Assembly: GCA_964580255.1 (NCBI GenBank) | Contig: CAZOJX010000023.1 | Coordinates: forward strand, 1 to 21,665 | Origin: HGM12587 sp964580255 | GTDB lineage: Bacteria; Bacillota; Clostridia; Lachnospirales; Lachnospiraceae | Length of the DNA: 21,665 nt | Direction of reading: 5' to 3' | In this document: piece by piece, positions 1 to 7,792 of the stretch | Position numbering within the stretch: position 1 is the first letter of the stretch | Layout of the letters: the number at the start of each line of letters is the position of its first letter | Translations under genes and position numbers: made by a program | The notes under the pieces: generated by a model | Database searches by the model: none | Told to the model about the DNA's origin: nothing | What the model saw: the letters and a program-made list of their open reading frames with translations, nothing else

Positions 1-643
1 ATGTAGAGGAATCAATGGTGATCTTTCTTCCCATTGCCCAGTTCGGGTGCTTTAATGCATCTTCCACCTGAATATTCTCAAGGTCTGCACGTTTTCTTCC
101 GCGGAATGGTCCGCCGGAAGCCGTTAATAATATCTTATGCAGCTGACCATGATTTTCTCCATTTAAACACTGAAAGATCGCGCTGTGTTCTGAATCTACC
201 GGAAGAATCCTTACATTGCATTCCTTTGCCAGCGGCATAATGATATGTCCGGCTGTAACCAGTGTTTCTTTATTCGCCAGCGCAATATCTTTTCCGGCCT
301 TGATTGCTGCAATGGTCGGACGAATCCCGATCATTCCCACAATGGCAGTCACCAGCATCTCAGATTCTTCCATTTCTGCAATTTCCAACAGACCTTCCAT
401 GCCGGTAACCACTTCAACTTTAAGATCTGCAATCTTCAGACGAAGCTCTGCAGCCTTTTCCTCTGTCCAAACAGCAACCTTTTTCGGATGAAATTCACGG
501 ATCTGGTCTTCCAGAAGCTTAATATTGTTTCCGGCTGCAAGCCCTACGATCTCAAGATCCTTATTTTCTCTGGCAACCTCCAGTGTCTGAGTTCCGATAG
601 AACCTGTAGAGCCCAAAATTGCTATTTTTTTCATTTTCTCCAT
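1..643 (-). CDS. dxr: 1-deoxy-D-xylulose 5-phosphate reductoisomerase, partial (3' end off the left edge)
   Basis: This enzyme makes 2-C-methyl-D-erythritol 4-phosphate from DXP using NADPH, the committed step of the MEP isoprenoid pathway in the cytoplasm. The 214 codons present encode the N-terminal half. They show the NADPH-binding loop GSTGSIGTQT at residues 11-20, then the family motifs NKETLVTAG, VDSEHSAIFQCL and TASGGPFRGR, and finally HPNWAMGRKITIDSS close to the window edge. The start at 643 is chosen because AGGAGA lies 7 bases upstream; the internal ATG at 634 is a weaker alternative. The frame stays open to base 1, so the gene continues outside. It is the last visible gene of the pyrH operon, 11 bases after cdsA, and its product feeds isoprenoid precursors toward the uppS reaction encoded two genes upstream. 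Confidence 0.95.
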   Translation of the reverse strand, partial: MEKMKKIAILGSTGSIGTQTLEVARENKDLEIVGLAAGNNIKLLEDQIREFHPKKVAVWTEEKAAELRLKIADLKVEVVTGMEGLLEIAEMEESEMLVTAIVGMIGIRPTIAAIKAGKDIALANKETLVTAGHIIMPLAKECNVRILPVDSEHSAIFQCLNGENHGQLHKILLTASGGPFRGRKRADLENIQVEDALKHPNWAMGRKITIDSST

Positions 644-654
644 CTTTTTCTCTC

Positions 655-1455
655 CTATGCAAACGCAAACAACAATGCATAAATCAACGGTGCCGTAAAG
701 ATCACACTGTCAAAACGATCCAGAATACCGCCATGTCCCGGGATCAGTTTTCCGTAATCCTTAATTCCATGCTGACGTTTGATCCCGGAAGCGATCAAAT
801 CTCCAAACTGTGAGATCACAGCGCCTGCTGCACAAATGATTGCAAAATAAAGAGGTGCATTTTCCATGACCAAATGGTTATTTACCACTGCTCCGTAAAT
901 TGCCCCAAGCAATGCTGCGCCGGCAACACCGCCAACTGCTCCTTCAATCGATTTTTTCGGACTGAGCACCGGTGCCAGCTTATGTTTTCCAAACAGCATT
1001 CCCACGCAGTATGCACAGGTATCACAGCCCCAGGAGCAGAGAAAGATCAGCCAGACAGAATAAAGACCGTCTGCTGAAATACGGATCTGATAAATATAGG
1101 ACAGCATCATCGGGAGATACAAAAGTCCCAAAATGCTGGCAAACACCTGCTCAGTGTTGTATTTCGGATATTTTAACACATAAACGCCTGCAATGACCAT
1201 CAGTTCTATTGCAAGGAACAGTGCCCCATTCACGTTTCCCTGATAGAAAAGCAATGCAAGATAATAAACCAATGCAAATCCATATCCAATGATTCCCAAA
1301 CCTTTTTCCAGCTGAAATACCCTGTAAAACTCATACAATCCGATCAATGAGATTGCAAGACAAAATCCCCAAAGAATGTTTCCCCCCAAGATACCTACTG
1401 CAAGTAAGATCGCTACCAGAGCGATTCCGCTGATCAATCTTGTTTTAAACATCAT
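655..1455 (-). CDS. cdsA: Phosphatidate cytidylyltransferase (CDP-diglyceride synthase)
   Basis: The product is a membrane enzyme that makes CDP-diacylglycerol from CTP and phosphatidic acid, the branch point for phospholipid synthesis. The 266-residue protein is almost entirely hydrophobic helices. It carries the family signature near the C-terminus: SGIKRQHGIKDYGKLIPGHG (residues 223-242) followed by GILDRFDS, with the usual KR, KD, HGG and DRFD residues. An earlier SPKKSIEG block (165-172) is also typical. The gene overlaps the end of uppS (ATGATG over the TGA stop), so translation is probably coupled. AAGGAGG in the last uppS codons serves as ribosome binding site. It lies 1 base from the first ATG and 4 bases from the second (1452), so the second ATG may be the true start. 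Confidence 0.95.
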   Translation of the reverse strand: MMFKTRLISGIALVAILLAVGILGGNILWGFCLAISLIGLYEFYRVFQLEKGLGIIGYGFALVYYLALLFYQGNVNGALFLAIELMVIAGVYVLKYPKYNTEQVFASILGLLYLPMMLSYIYQIRISADGLYSVWLIFLCSWGCDTCAYCVGMLFGKHKLAPVLSPKKSIEGAVGGVAGAALLGAIYGAVVNNHLVMENAPLYFAIICAAGAVISQFGDLIASGIKRQHGIKDYGKLIPGHGGILDRFDSVIFTAPLIYALLFAFA

Positions 1456-2159
1456 TCCTCCTTGACGCCGCCAAAGCGTCTGTCTCTACTGTTGTATTTT
1501 TCAATGGCCAATTCCAAATCTTTTTTGCTGAAGGAAGGCCATGGAACCTCTGTAAAATAAAATTCTGTATAAGCGAGCTGCCACATCAGGAAGTTTGACA
1601 GACGCTGTTCTCCGCTGGTACGGATCAGGAGATCCGGACTTGGAATTCCTGCAGTGTCCAAATAAGAATCAAACATTGCTTCGTCCATCTGATCTGCTTC
1701 GATTTTTCCCGTCTTTACGTCTTCCATAATCTTACGCACACTTCTTACGATTTCATCACGACTGCCGTAATTGATGGCGATCTGGAAATTCAATCCGCCA
1801 TTTTTCGCAGATGCACGCTCCAGATTCTCAATGCTTTCCCGGATATCCGGTGCAAGCCCTGTTTTGTCTCCGATGACCCGCACGACCATATCATTTTTTT
1901 CTGCTGTTTTGATACAGGTCTTCATATAGTTACGCAAAAGCTTCATCAGGGCATCGACTTCTTCCTGAGGACGTTTCCAGTTTTCTGTGGAAAATGCGTA
2001 AACAGTCAGATATTTGATGCCCATGCGCCACGCTTCTTCACAAATCCGCTCTACGTTTTTGGCACCCTCCATATGACCGTAATTTCTCGGCATTCCTTTC
2101 GCCTTCGCCCAGCGGCCGTTGCCATCTAAAATAATCGCTACATGCTGTGGAATCTTCAT
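1452..2159 (-). CDS. uppS: Isoprenyl transferase (undecaprenyl diphosphate synthase)
   Basis: This cis-prenyltransferase adds isopentenyl units to farnesyl diphosphate to build the C55 lipid carrier used for peptidoglycan and wall polymers. At 235 residues it has normal length. The catalytic Asp12 sits in the motif LDGNGRWAK (11-19), followed by YAFSTENWKRP (54-64) and the substrate-binding block RTSGEQRLSNF (180-190). The start at 2159 has GGGAG upstream. The gene overlaps cdsA by 4 bases. It is separated from frr by 109 bases of intercistronic sequence containing two inverted repeats, which is unusual in an otherwise tight operon. Confidence 0.95.
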   Translation of the reverse strand: MKIPQHVAIILDGNGRWAKAKGMPRNYGHMEGAKNVERICEEAWRMGIKYLTVYAFSTENWKRPQEEVDALMKLLRNYMKTCIKTAEKNDMVVRVIGDKTGLAPDIRESIENLERASAKNGGLNFQIAINYGSRDEIVRSVRKIMEDVKTGKIEADQMDEAMFDSYLDTAGIPSPDLLIRTSGEQRLSNFLMWQLAYTEFYFTEVPWPSFSKKDLELAIEKYNSRDRRFGGVKEE

Positions 2160-2185
2160 ATTTTTTCTCCCATTTTTCTACCTAC

Positions 2186-2210
2186 CCTTTTTGATGCACT
2201 CTCAAAAAGG
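2186..2210. repeat. Perfect 9-bp inverted repeat between frr and uppS
   Basis: CCTTTTTGA at 2186-2194 and TCAAAAAGG at 2202-2210 are exact reverse complements around a 7-base loop. On the minus-strand mRNA the hairpin ends 26 bases before the uppS start. No U-tract follows in either direction, so it does not look like an ordinary terminator. A role in mRNA processing, stability or uppS translation is inference. Confidence 0.5.
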
Positions 2211-2232
2211 CTCGCTCTAAAACAAGGAAAGA

Positions 2233-2251
2233 GCAGATGTATCTCACCTGC
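2233..2251 (-). other. Second intercistronic hairpin after frr
   Basis: Read on the minus strand, GCAGGTG at 2251-2245, a 5-base loop and CATCTGC at 2239-2233 form a 7-bp stem with one G-U pair. It is followed by a T-rich but interrupted run. It could act as a weak attenuator just after the frr stop codon. I do not call it a full terminator because the U-tract is broken. Confidence 0.35.
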
Positions 2252-2268
2252 CCTGTACTCCCCCTTTG

Positions 2269-2826
2269 TTATACTTTCATGATATCCTTTGTCTTTGCAT
2301 CAACAGCGTCATCAATGTCTTTCACAAACTTGTCAGTCATTTTCTGAAGCTTGTTTTCCAGATCTTTCTGGTCATCTTCTGTCAATTCATTGGCTTTGTT
2401 CATTTTTTTGAAGGTATCATTTGCATCACGACGAATGTTACGGATTGCAACCTTTGCTGCTTCCCCTTTCTTTTTTACATCCTTCGCAAGTTCTTTACGA
2501 CGTTCTTCGGTAAGTTCCGGGAAGATCAGACGGATCACTGAACCATCATTTGACGGGTTAATGCCTACTTCTGAGGTTAAGATTGCTTTTTCGATCGCTT
2601 TGATCAGGCTCTTATCCCATGGTGCGATCTGTAAGATTCTTGGTTCCGGAACGGATACGTTTCCAACCTGCTGGATCGGTGTCGGTGTTCCGTAATAATC
2701 TACTCTGATCTTATCCAGCACATGTGGATTTGCACGTCCTGCGCGGATACTCTGAAATTCGCTTTCCAGGTTTGCGAATGTTTTGTTCATTTTTGTTTCA
2801 AACTGTTCTAATCTTGGATCTGCCAT
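2269..2826 (-). CDS. frr: Ribosome recycling factor
   Basis: RRF, together with EF-G, splits the post-termination ribosome so that the subunits can be reused. The 185-residue length is exactly typical. Recognisable blocks are the N-terminal helix with IRAGRANPHVLDKI, then YYGTPTPIQQVGNVSVPEPR, and SEVGINPSNDGSVIRLIFPE, followed by TEERRKELAK and the IRNIRRDAND helix. The start at 2826 is preceded by AGGAGG. It lies 12 bases downstream of pyrH, an arrangement (pyrH-frr) conserved in most bacteria, and its expression should follow the pyrH promoter. Confidence 0.97.
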   Translation of the reverse strand: MADPRLEQFETKMNKTFANLESEFQSIRAGRANPHVLDKIRVDYYGTPTPIQQVGNVSVPEPRILQIAPWDKSLIKAIEKAILTSEVGINPSNDGSVIRLIFPELTEERRKELAKDVKKKGEAAKVAIRNIRRDANDTFKKMNKANELTEDDQKDLENKLQKMTDKFVKDIDDAVDAKTKDIMKV

Positions 2827-2838
2827 TTTGTTGTCCTC

Positions 2839-3534
2839 CTATACGGTCACTTTCGTTCCGGTAAATTTTCCATTTACAGTATTTACAATACTGTTTTCTT
2901 CATTTAAGCCAAATACAAGCATCGGCATTTTATTTTCCATCGCCATGATCGATGCACTGAGATCCATAACACCCAGACGCTGATCGATCACATCACTGAT
3001 GCTGATCTCATCGTATTTCTTTGCCTGTGGGTTTAACTTCGGATCGCTGTCGTAAACGCCGTCGATCGCTTTCGCCAGCAGGATCACATCTGCTTCAATC
3101 TCAATCGCACGAAGGGTTGTCGTTGTATCGGTTGAGAAATATGGGTGTCCGGTACCTCCGGCAAAGAAGGTTACCACACCTTTTTCCAGATTTTCTACTG
3201 CTGAATCTTTTGTAAACAACTCAGCAATCGGACCGCAGGAAAACGGGGTGTATACCTTTGTTTTCATTCCAACGCTTCTGAACATTTCAGAAACATAAAT
3301 GCAGTTCATTACTGTTGCTAACATTCCTATCTGATCTGACTTCGGACGATCGATATTTTCGCTGGTACGTCCTCTCCAGAAATTTCCGCCGCCGATTACG
3401 ACACCTACCTGAATGCCGTCATCAACCAATGTTTTTACCTGTGCAGCAACTTCTAAACAGGTCGCTTCATCAAATCCGGTATGTTTTTCACCGGCAAGAG
3501 CTTCACCGCTAAGTTTTAACAATACTCTTTTCAT
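2839..3534 (-). CDS. pyrH: Uridylate (UMP) kinase
   Basis: The product phosphorylates UMP to UDP with ATP and belongs to the amino-acid-kinase fold, as bacterial hexameric UMP kinases do. The 231 residues contain KLSGEALAG at the N-terminus, GVVIGGGNFWRG (UMP and phosphate binding), and GGTGHPYFSTDTTTTLRAIE followed by AKAIDGVYDSDPK, all family hallmarks. The start at 3534 has GAGGT seven bases upstream. This is the first gene of the pyrH-frr-uppS-cdsA-dxr group. The commonly linked rpsB and tsf are not upstream; maf is, and a promoter lies in the 76-base gap. Confidence 0.97.
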   Translation of the reverse strand: MKRVLLKLSGEALAGEKHTGFDEATCLEVAAQVKTLVDDGIQVGVVIGGGNFWRGRTSENIDRPKSDQIGMLATVMNCIYVSEMFRSVGMKTKVYTPFSCGPIAELFTKDSAVENLEKGVVTFFAGGTGHPYFSTDTTTTLRAIEIEADVILLAKAIDGVYDSDPKLNPQAKKYDEISISDVIDQRLGVMDLSASIMAMENKMPMLVFGLNEENSIVNTVNGKFTGTKVTV

Positions 3535-3587
3535 GTGTTTACCTCTCTTTGAAACCGCATACCAAGTGCGATTTTATAACTGTCTGC

Positions 3588-3616
3588 ATTATATCATAAC
3601 CCTGATTTTTTTACAA
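3588..3616 (-). promoter_or_regulatory. Sigma-A-type promoter of the pyrH operon
   Basis: On the minus strand TTGTAA (3616-3611), a 17-base spacer and TATAAT (3593-3588) form a near-consensus promoter. The -35 hexamer includes the maf stop codon. The expected start is near 3581, giving a leader of about 46 bases before pyrH. Confidence 0.75.
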
Positions 3617-4180
3617 TAACTGCTTCAGTTCCTGATACACTTTCCCAATCGGCAGTCCTACCACATTGTAATAGTCTCCTGCGATTCCTTTTACATAAAC
3701 GGCAAATTTCCCCTGGATTCCATAGGCTCCCGCCTTATCCGCAGGTTCCTTAGTCGCAATGTATGCGAAGATTTCCGCCTCACTCATCGGAAAAACCTGA
3801 ACCTCTGTTTTTTCCGAAAAAGTAATTGTTTTCGGATTTTTTCCGGTACGGATCAATGTCACACCTGTATAAACCTGATGACTCGTTCCCTGAATCATTT
3901 TCAGCATACGAAAGGCATCTTCTGAGTCCTTTGGCTTTCCCATGATCTCATTTTCCTTCGCAACGATCGTATCTGCACCGATGACAATGCATTCCTCCGT
4001 CTGTGCTTCTGCGATTTCTTTTGCCTTCTGATAGGACAATTCCTCTACAACCTCATTCGGTACGGTTTTGGTAATGATTTCCTCTCCTTTTGCCGGCTGG
4101 ATCGTAAATTCCAGTCCCGTCTTCTCCAGAAGTTCTTTTCTCCTTGGTGAGGCAGATGCTAAGATCAGCTTTTTCATCAT
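3611..4180 (-). CDS. maf: Maf family nucleoside triphosphate pyrophosphatase
   Basis: Maf proteins hydrolyse non-canonical or modified nucleotides (dTTP/UTP or m7GTP type) to the monophosphate, acting as housecleaning enzymes linked to septation. The 189-residue protein starts with the phosphate-binding motif LASASPRRKELL. It has the IGADTIV block with the catalytic Asp and the YQKAKEIA helix, and later the EPADKAGAYGIQG motif. Substrate class cannot be assigned with certainty here. The ATGATG at 4180/4177 leaves the exact start open, with AAAGGAA 5-8 bases upstream. It follows a hairpin terminator after the GRE activase and no clear promoter of its own is visible, so read-through may supply it. 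Confidence 0.93.
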   Translation of the reverse strand: MMKKLILASASPRRKELLEKTGLEFTIQPAKGEEIITKTVPNEVVEELSYQKAKEIAEAQTEECIVIGADTIVAKENEIMGKPKDSEDAFRMLKMIQGTSHQVYTGVTLIRTGKNPKTITFSEKTEVQVFPMSEAEIFAYIATKEPADKAGAYGIQGKFAVYVKGIAGDYYNVVGLPIGKVYQELKQLL

Positions 4181-4200
4181 TTTTTCCTTTCTTTACAGCA

Positions 4201-4226
4201 AAGAGCCCGCAAAAGCGGGCTCCTTA
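4201..4226 (-). terminator. Hairpin terminator after the GRE activase
   Basis: GAGCCCGC (4204-4211), an AAAA loop and GCGGGCTC (4216-4223) form a perfect 8-bp GC-rich stem. On the minus strand only three Ts follow, so termination is probably incomplete and maf, directly downstream, may be reached by read-through. Confidence 0.7.
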
Positions 4227-4253
4227 AAATCTTTACTTTTTACTGCTCGTTTC

Positions 4254-5051
4254 TCAGCCGCCGATCTGAACGTGAAGCCCTGTCGTTTTGGCAACGGTCA
4301 GCAATTCTTCCATTTTTTCTTTTGTCGGCGGTTCAATGTGAGACATCAGATAGTCTCTGCCCAGTCCTTCATATTTGTCAGAACCCAGTCTATGATACGG
4401 AAGCAGGTGATGCTGCTTCACTCCCGGCAGACTTCTTGCAAATTGGGAAATTGCAAGGATTTCTTCCGGTGTATCGTTGAATGTCGGAATGACCGGTGTA
4501 CGAATGATCAGGTGTTCTCCCTTAATCTTCGCAATCTTTTTGGCGTTCTCCAAAATCTTTTCATTGGATTGTCCCGTAAACAGTTTATGTTTTGCAGGAT
4601 TGATATGTTTGATATCCATCAACACCGTATCCAGAAACGGCAGGATCTTATCTTCGATCATATCAAAGGAAGCAAATCCTGTGGTTTCGATGGCAGTTGT
4701 GATGCCATTTGCCTTTGCAGCCTGCAAAAGTGCAGATGCAAACTCCGGCTGAAGGAGACATTCGCCGCCTGACAAGGTCAGACCGCCTCCGCTTCTGCGA
4801 AAATGTGCACTGTCCTTCAAAACCTCCGCCATGACTTCTTCTACCGTCACGTCCTGTCCCATAACTTTTGGCTCTCCCGCCACAGTCATAGTCTGAACCT
4901 TTCCTGACTGGGATTCCGGATTACAGCACCACTTGCATCTTAAGGGACATCCCTTTAAAAACACAATGGTTCGTATCCCCGGACCGTCATGAACGGAATA
5001 TTTCTGAATATCAAAAATCCTTCCTTTTACCTGTAAATAATCCTTATCCAT
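4254..5051 (-). CDS. Glycyl radical enzyme activating enzyme (radical SAM), partner of the diol-dehydratase-like GRE
   Basis: The product should use S-adenosylmethionine and a [4Fe-4S] cluster to abstract hydrogen from the active-site glycine of the adjacent GRE. The cluster motif is C35-PLR-C39-KW-C42, the CxxxCxxC spacing of radical SAM enzymes, preceded by the activase signature DGPGIRTIVFLKG. The SAM-binding LTLSGGECLLQ block, MDIKHINPAKHK, and IIRTPVIPTFND also match the family. At 265 residues it lacks the inserted two-cluster ferredoxin domain that many non-PFL activases carry between the radical SAM motif and the GGE motif. It therefore resembles PflA in architecture. It begins 8 bases after the GRE stop, with AAGGAG overlapping the end of that gene. 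Confidence 0.9.
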   Translation of the reverse strand: MDKDYLQVKGRIFDIQKYSVHDGPGIRTIVFLKGCPLRCKWCCNPESQSGKVQTMTVAGEPKVMGQDVTVEEVMAEVLKDSAHFRRSGGGLTLSGGECLLQPEFASALLQAAKANGITTAIETTGFASFDMIEDKILPFLDTVLMDIKHINPAKHKLFTGQSNEKILENAKKIAKIKGEHLIIRTPVIPTFNDTPEEILAISQFARSLPGVKQHHLLPYHRLGSDKYEGLGRDYLMSHIEPPTKEKMEELLTVAKTTGLHVQIGG

Positions 5052-5059
5052 AATACTCC

Positions 5060-7585
5060 TTAAAATCCCTGTGTCGTTCTGTTAATGATATCGTCCTGCA
5101 GAGATTTGGATAATGTTGTAAATAATGCACTGTAGCCTGCAACACGTACGCAAAGGGTCTTATAGTTTTCCGGATGTGCCTGTGCGTCCAAAAGGGTTTC
5201 GCGGCTGACAACGTTAAACTGTACATGCATGCCCTTCTGATCGAAATAAGCACGAAGATAAGAAGCAAATTTCTGCAGTCCTTCTACACCTGCCAGTGCT
5301 GACGGGTGGAATTTCTGATTGAACAGTGTACCGTTAGAAGCAATGCCGTGATCCAGTTTTGCTACAGAGTTTGCGGTAGCAGTCGGTCCCAAGATATCCT
5401 TGCCAGATACAGGACCTACACCATCAGCTACCGGTGTGTTTGCCAGACGTCCGTCCGGAGTTGCACCTGTCTGAGCACCCAGAGGTACGTTTGCAGATAC
5501 CGGATAAAGTCCTGCCTGGAAAATACCTCCTCGAGGATTTTTGTAGCCTAACAGAGGTTTTGTATAAGTATAGGCAACATCTCTTGCAAACAGATCTACC
5601 TCATCATTGTCATTTCCGTATTTCGGTACCGTATCGATCAATGCACGAATTTCTTCAAAACGGGCTTTTTTCGGGTGATTTAAGCTGTCCTTCATTACCT
5701 GCTGGTAGATCATGGCAACTTCCGCTGCACCGATCTTCTGTCCGGATGCCTGCAGCTGTTTTGCAATCTCAGAGGTCACTTCCTGTGCTTTTGTAGTTCC
5801 GAAGCCCTGTCCGTAGTTATAATCCAGTGCTTCCTTCATTTCTTCGATCGTAACCTTTTTCTCCTCATAAACCAGCTTTTTGATCGCATACAATGCATCT
5901 GTCATATTTGCGATACCAAAGCCCTGCGGACCTGAGAAGTTATAATGAGCACCGCCTTCCTGTAATGCCTTTCCGTCTGCGATACAGTCATCGATCATAG
6001 AAGACTGGTATGGCAGCGGACAGCGTTCCGCGTGTGCCAGGTCAATGGCATTGATCGCATTAACCATCAGTTTGATAAAGTAGTTCATCTGTGCTTTGTA
6101 AGCATCATAGAACTGTTCAAATGTCTTAAATTCAGAAACCTCTCCGGTCTTTAAGCCTACCTGTTCGCCAAGCTCATAACCATTAGAGAATACCATTTCC
6201 AGCGGACGGCACATATTAAAGAATGCTGCATCGTGCCAGCCGTCTGTTTTTCCCGGTGCGCATGGTTCTACGCATCCGATGATATTGTAATTACGTGCGT
6301 CCTGTAAGGAAACACCAACACTCATCATTGCCGGAATGATCACTTCGTCATTGTAATATGCCGGAAGACCGATTCCTGTACGGGTCAGGGCAGCTGCCTT
6401 GATCAAAAGCTCGTCCGGTGTCTTGTTCCATACACGAACAGAAAGAGACGGTGCCGGGAGCATTACATGATGAGAGGCTTCGATACACATAAAGGACAGA
6501 TCATTTGTTACATCATTTCCTTCTGCGTCCTGACCGCCAACGATCAGGTTCTGGAATAAACTGTAGCCTGCGAATCCTTCTGCACTGCCTGCATCACGCA
6601 CCTTATTCAGATCATTTAATTTGATCCAGATACAGTCGATCAGTTCCTGAGCTTCTTCTCTGGTAATCTTTCCTGCTTCCAGATCCTTTTTATAGTACGG
6701 ATACATGTACTGGTCAAAACGTCCCGGTGAAATGGAATGTCCGCTGGACTCTGTCTGTAAGAGCATCTGAACAAACCAGAAGGACTGACATGCTTCGTAG
6801 AAGCTTTCTGCCGGTTTTGCCGGAACCTTCGCACAGTTTTCTGCGATCTTTAAAAGTTCCAGTTTCCGCTGCGGATCTGTTTCCTTTTTTGCTTCCTCCA
6901 ACGCTAAAAGAGCATATCTCTTTGCGTAATCGATCGCTGCCTGGCAGCTCATAATGACTGCCTTTAAGAATGCAGAACGTTTGCCGTAATCTGCATCACC
7001 CATATCTAATTTATCTAATTCTGCCTGTGCTTTTGCAATGATTCCTTCGTAACCGATTTCTAAAACTTCCCAGTATTTTACGGTAAAATGTCCGATTCCG
7101 TTATAGAAATAGTTTCCCGGTGTGAAAATGTTATGTTTCATGGCAAGCAGAGTTTCCTCTTCCATGTAAGAGCTTGCAAGCTCACTTGTAGTCCTTCCGC
7201 CCCAGTATTTGTAAGCTTCATGAAGTGCTTTCTTTGCTTCCTCGGAAATGTGGAACGGATCCGCACTTCTAGTCTCGAAAGTATCAAATTCTGCCTCTAC
7301 CCAGTCAAAGGAGTATTCCGGGAATACCTGACAGCTTCTCGGTGATTTTGTATTGCTTCCTACGATCAGTTCATTTGGACGGATCGTGATCGGAAGTTCT
7401 GCACAGATTGCCTGAAATGCTTTGGCACGTCTTGTGATGATCGGCTCTCCCTCGGTTTCCTGATATACTCTGGTAATAATGACCGCTCTTTCAGCCTCGA
7501 TCTCAGGCATTTTTTCAAAGAGATGATCATATAATTTCTGAATTCTTGGACTTTTGGCAATATCGCCATCATAGAATTTTTTCAT
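5060..7585 (-). CDS. Glycyl radical enzyme, B12-independent glycerol/1,2-propanediol dehydratase-like
   Basis: This 841-residue GRE carries the glycyl radical motif RVAGYSALF with Gly817 and the cysteine loop GCVEPC with Cys438 and Glu440. Compared with Clostridium butyricum glycerol dehydratase as I remember it (His164, His281, Ser282, Tyr339, Cys433, Glu435, Asp447), the equivalents are His166, His283, Ser284, Tyr341, Cys438, Glu440 and Asp452, with nearly identical spacing. The GKTDGWHDAAFFN stretch after the cysteine is also characteristic of this subgroup rather than PFL, choline lyase or hydroxyproline dehydratase. The likely reaction is dehydration of a vicinal diol to an aldehyde; glycerol versus propane-1,2-diol cannot be decided. 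No aldehyde or alcohol dehydrogenase and no microcompartment shell gene is nearby. Many databases label such proteins pflD or formate acetyltransferase. The start has AGGGGGA upstream. Confidence 0.85.
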   Translation of the reverse strand: MKKFYDGDIAKSPRIQKLYDHLFEKMPEIEAERAVIITRVYQETEGEPIITRRAKAFQAICAELPITIRPNELIVGSNTKSPRSCQVFPEYSFDWVEAEFDTFETRSADPFHISEEAKKALHEAYKYWGGRTTSELASSYMEEETLLAMKHNIFTPGNYFYNGIGHFTVKYWEVLEIGYEGIIAKAQAELDKLDMGDADYGKRSAFLKAVIMSCQAAIDYAKRYALLALEEAKKETDPQRKLELLKIAENCAKVPAKPAESFYEACQSFWFVQMLLQTESSGHSISPGRFDQYMYPYYKKDLEAGKITREEAQELIDCIWIKLNDLNKVRDAGSAEGFAGYSLFQNLIVGGQDAEGNDVTNDLSFMCIEASHHVMLPAPSLSVRVWNKTPDELLIKAAALTRTGIGLPAYYNDEVIIPAMMSVGVSLQDARNYNIIGCVEPCAPGKTDGWHDAAFFNMCRPLEMVFSNGYELGEQVGLKTGEVSEFKTFEQFYDAYKAQMNYFIKLMVNAINAIDLAHAERCPLPYQSSMIDDCIADGKALQEGGAHYNFSGPQGFGIANMTDALYAIKKLVYEEKKVTIEEMKEALDYNYGQGFGTTKAQEVTSEIAKQLQASGQKIGAAEVAMIYQQVMKDSLNHPKKARFEEIRALIDTVPKYGNDNDEVDLFARDVAYTYTKPLLGYKNPRGGIFQAGLYPVSANVPLGAQTGATPDGRLANTPVADGVGPVSGKDILGPTATANSVAKLDHGIASNGTLFNQKFHPSALAGVEGLQKFASYLRAYFDQKGMHVQFNVVSRETLLDAQAHPENYKTLCVRVAGYSALFTTLSKSLQDDIINRTTQGF

Positions 7586-7647
7586 GATTGTTGTCCCCCT
7601 GGTCTATTTTTCGCACAGTCGCAGTACTCTACGGTATAATTGTCTTT

Positions 7648-7676
7648 ATTGTAGTCTTTTTGCCTGTTTCTGTCAA
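7648..7676 (-). promoter_or_regulatory. Strong sigma-A-type promoter of the GRE dehydratase-activase pair
   Basis: On the minus strand TTGACA (7676-7671), exactly 17 bases, then TACAAT (7653-7648). The -35 is perfect and the -10 has one mismatch. The expected start is near 7641, leaving a leader of about 55 bases. No operator could be identified with confidence. Confidence 0.8.
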
Positions 7677-7748
7677 TGTTTTTCCATGATTTTTCCCATA
7701 TTTCCCAAAAAGAACCCACAAAACCCAACATAATCACAGATTTGATCT

Positions 7749-7789
7749 AAAAAAAATCCGCTGCGAAACGAATCTCGCTACGGATTTTT
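7749..7789 (-). terminator. Intrinsic terminator of the PFL operon
   Basis: On the minus strand ATCCG-TA-GCGA and TCGC-AG-CGGAT pair around a short loop, flanked by A5 before and T7 after. It lies just past the pflA stop codon. The plus-strand reading also has a T5 run, but no plus-strand gene ends here. Confidence 0.85.
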
Positions 7790-7792
7790 GAA

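Noticed and set aside
245..682. A 145-codon plus-strand ORF antisense to dxr.
   Set aside because: It lies over a clearly coding minus-strand gene, has no recognisable domain and has unnatural composition.
4068..4772. A 234-codon plus-strand ORF across maf and the GRE activase.
   Set aside because: It crosses two conserved minus-strand genes and a terminator and has no recognisable domain.
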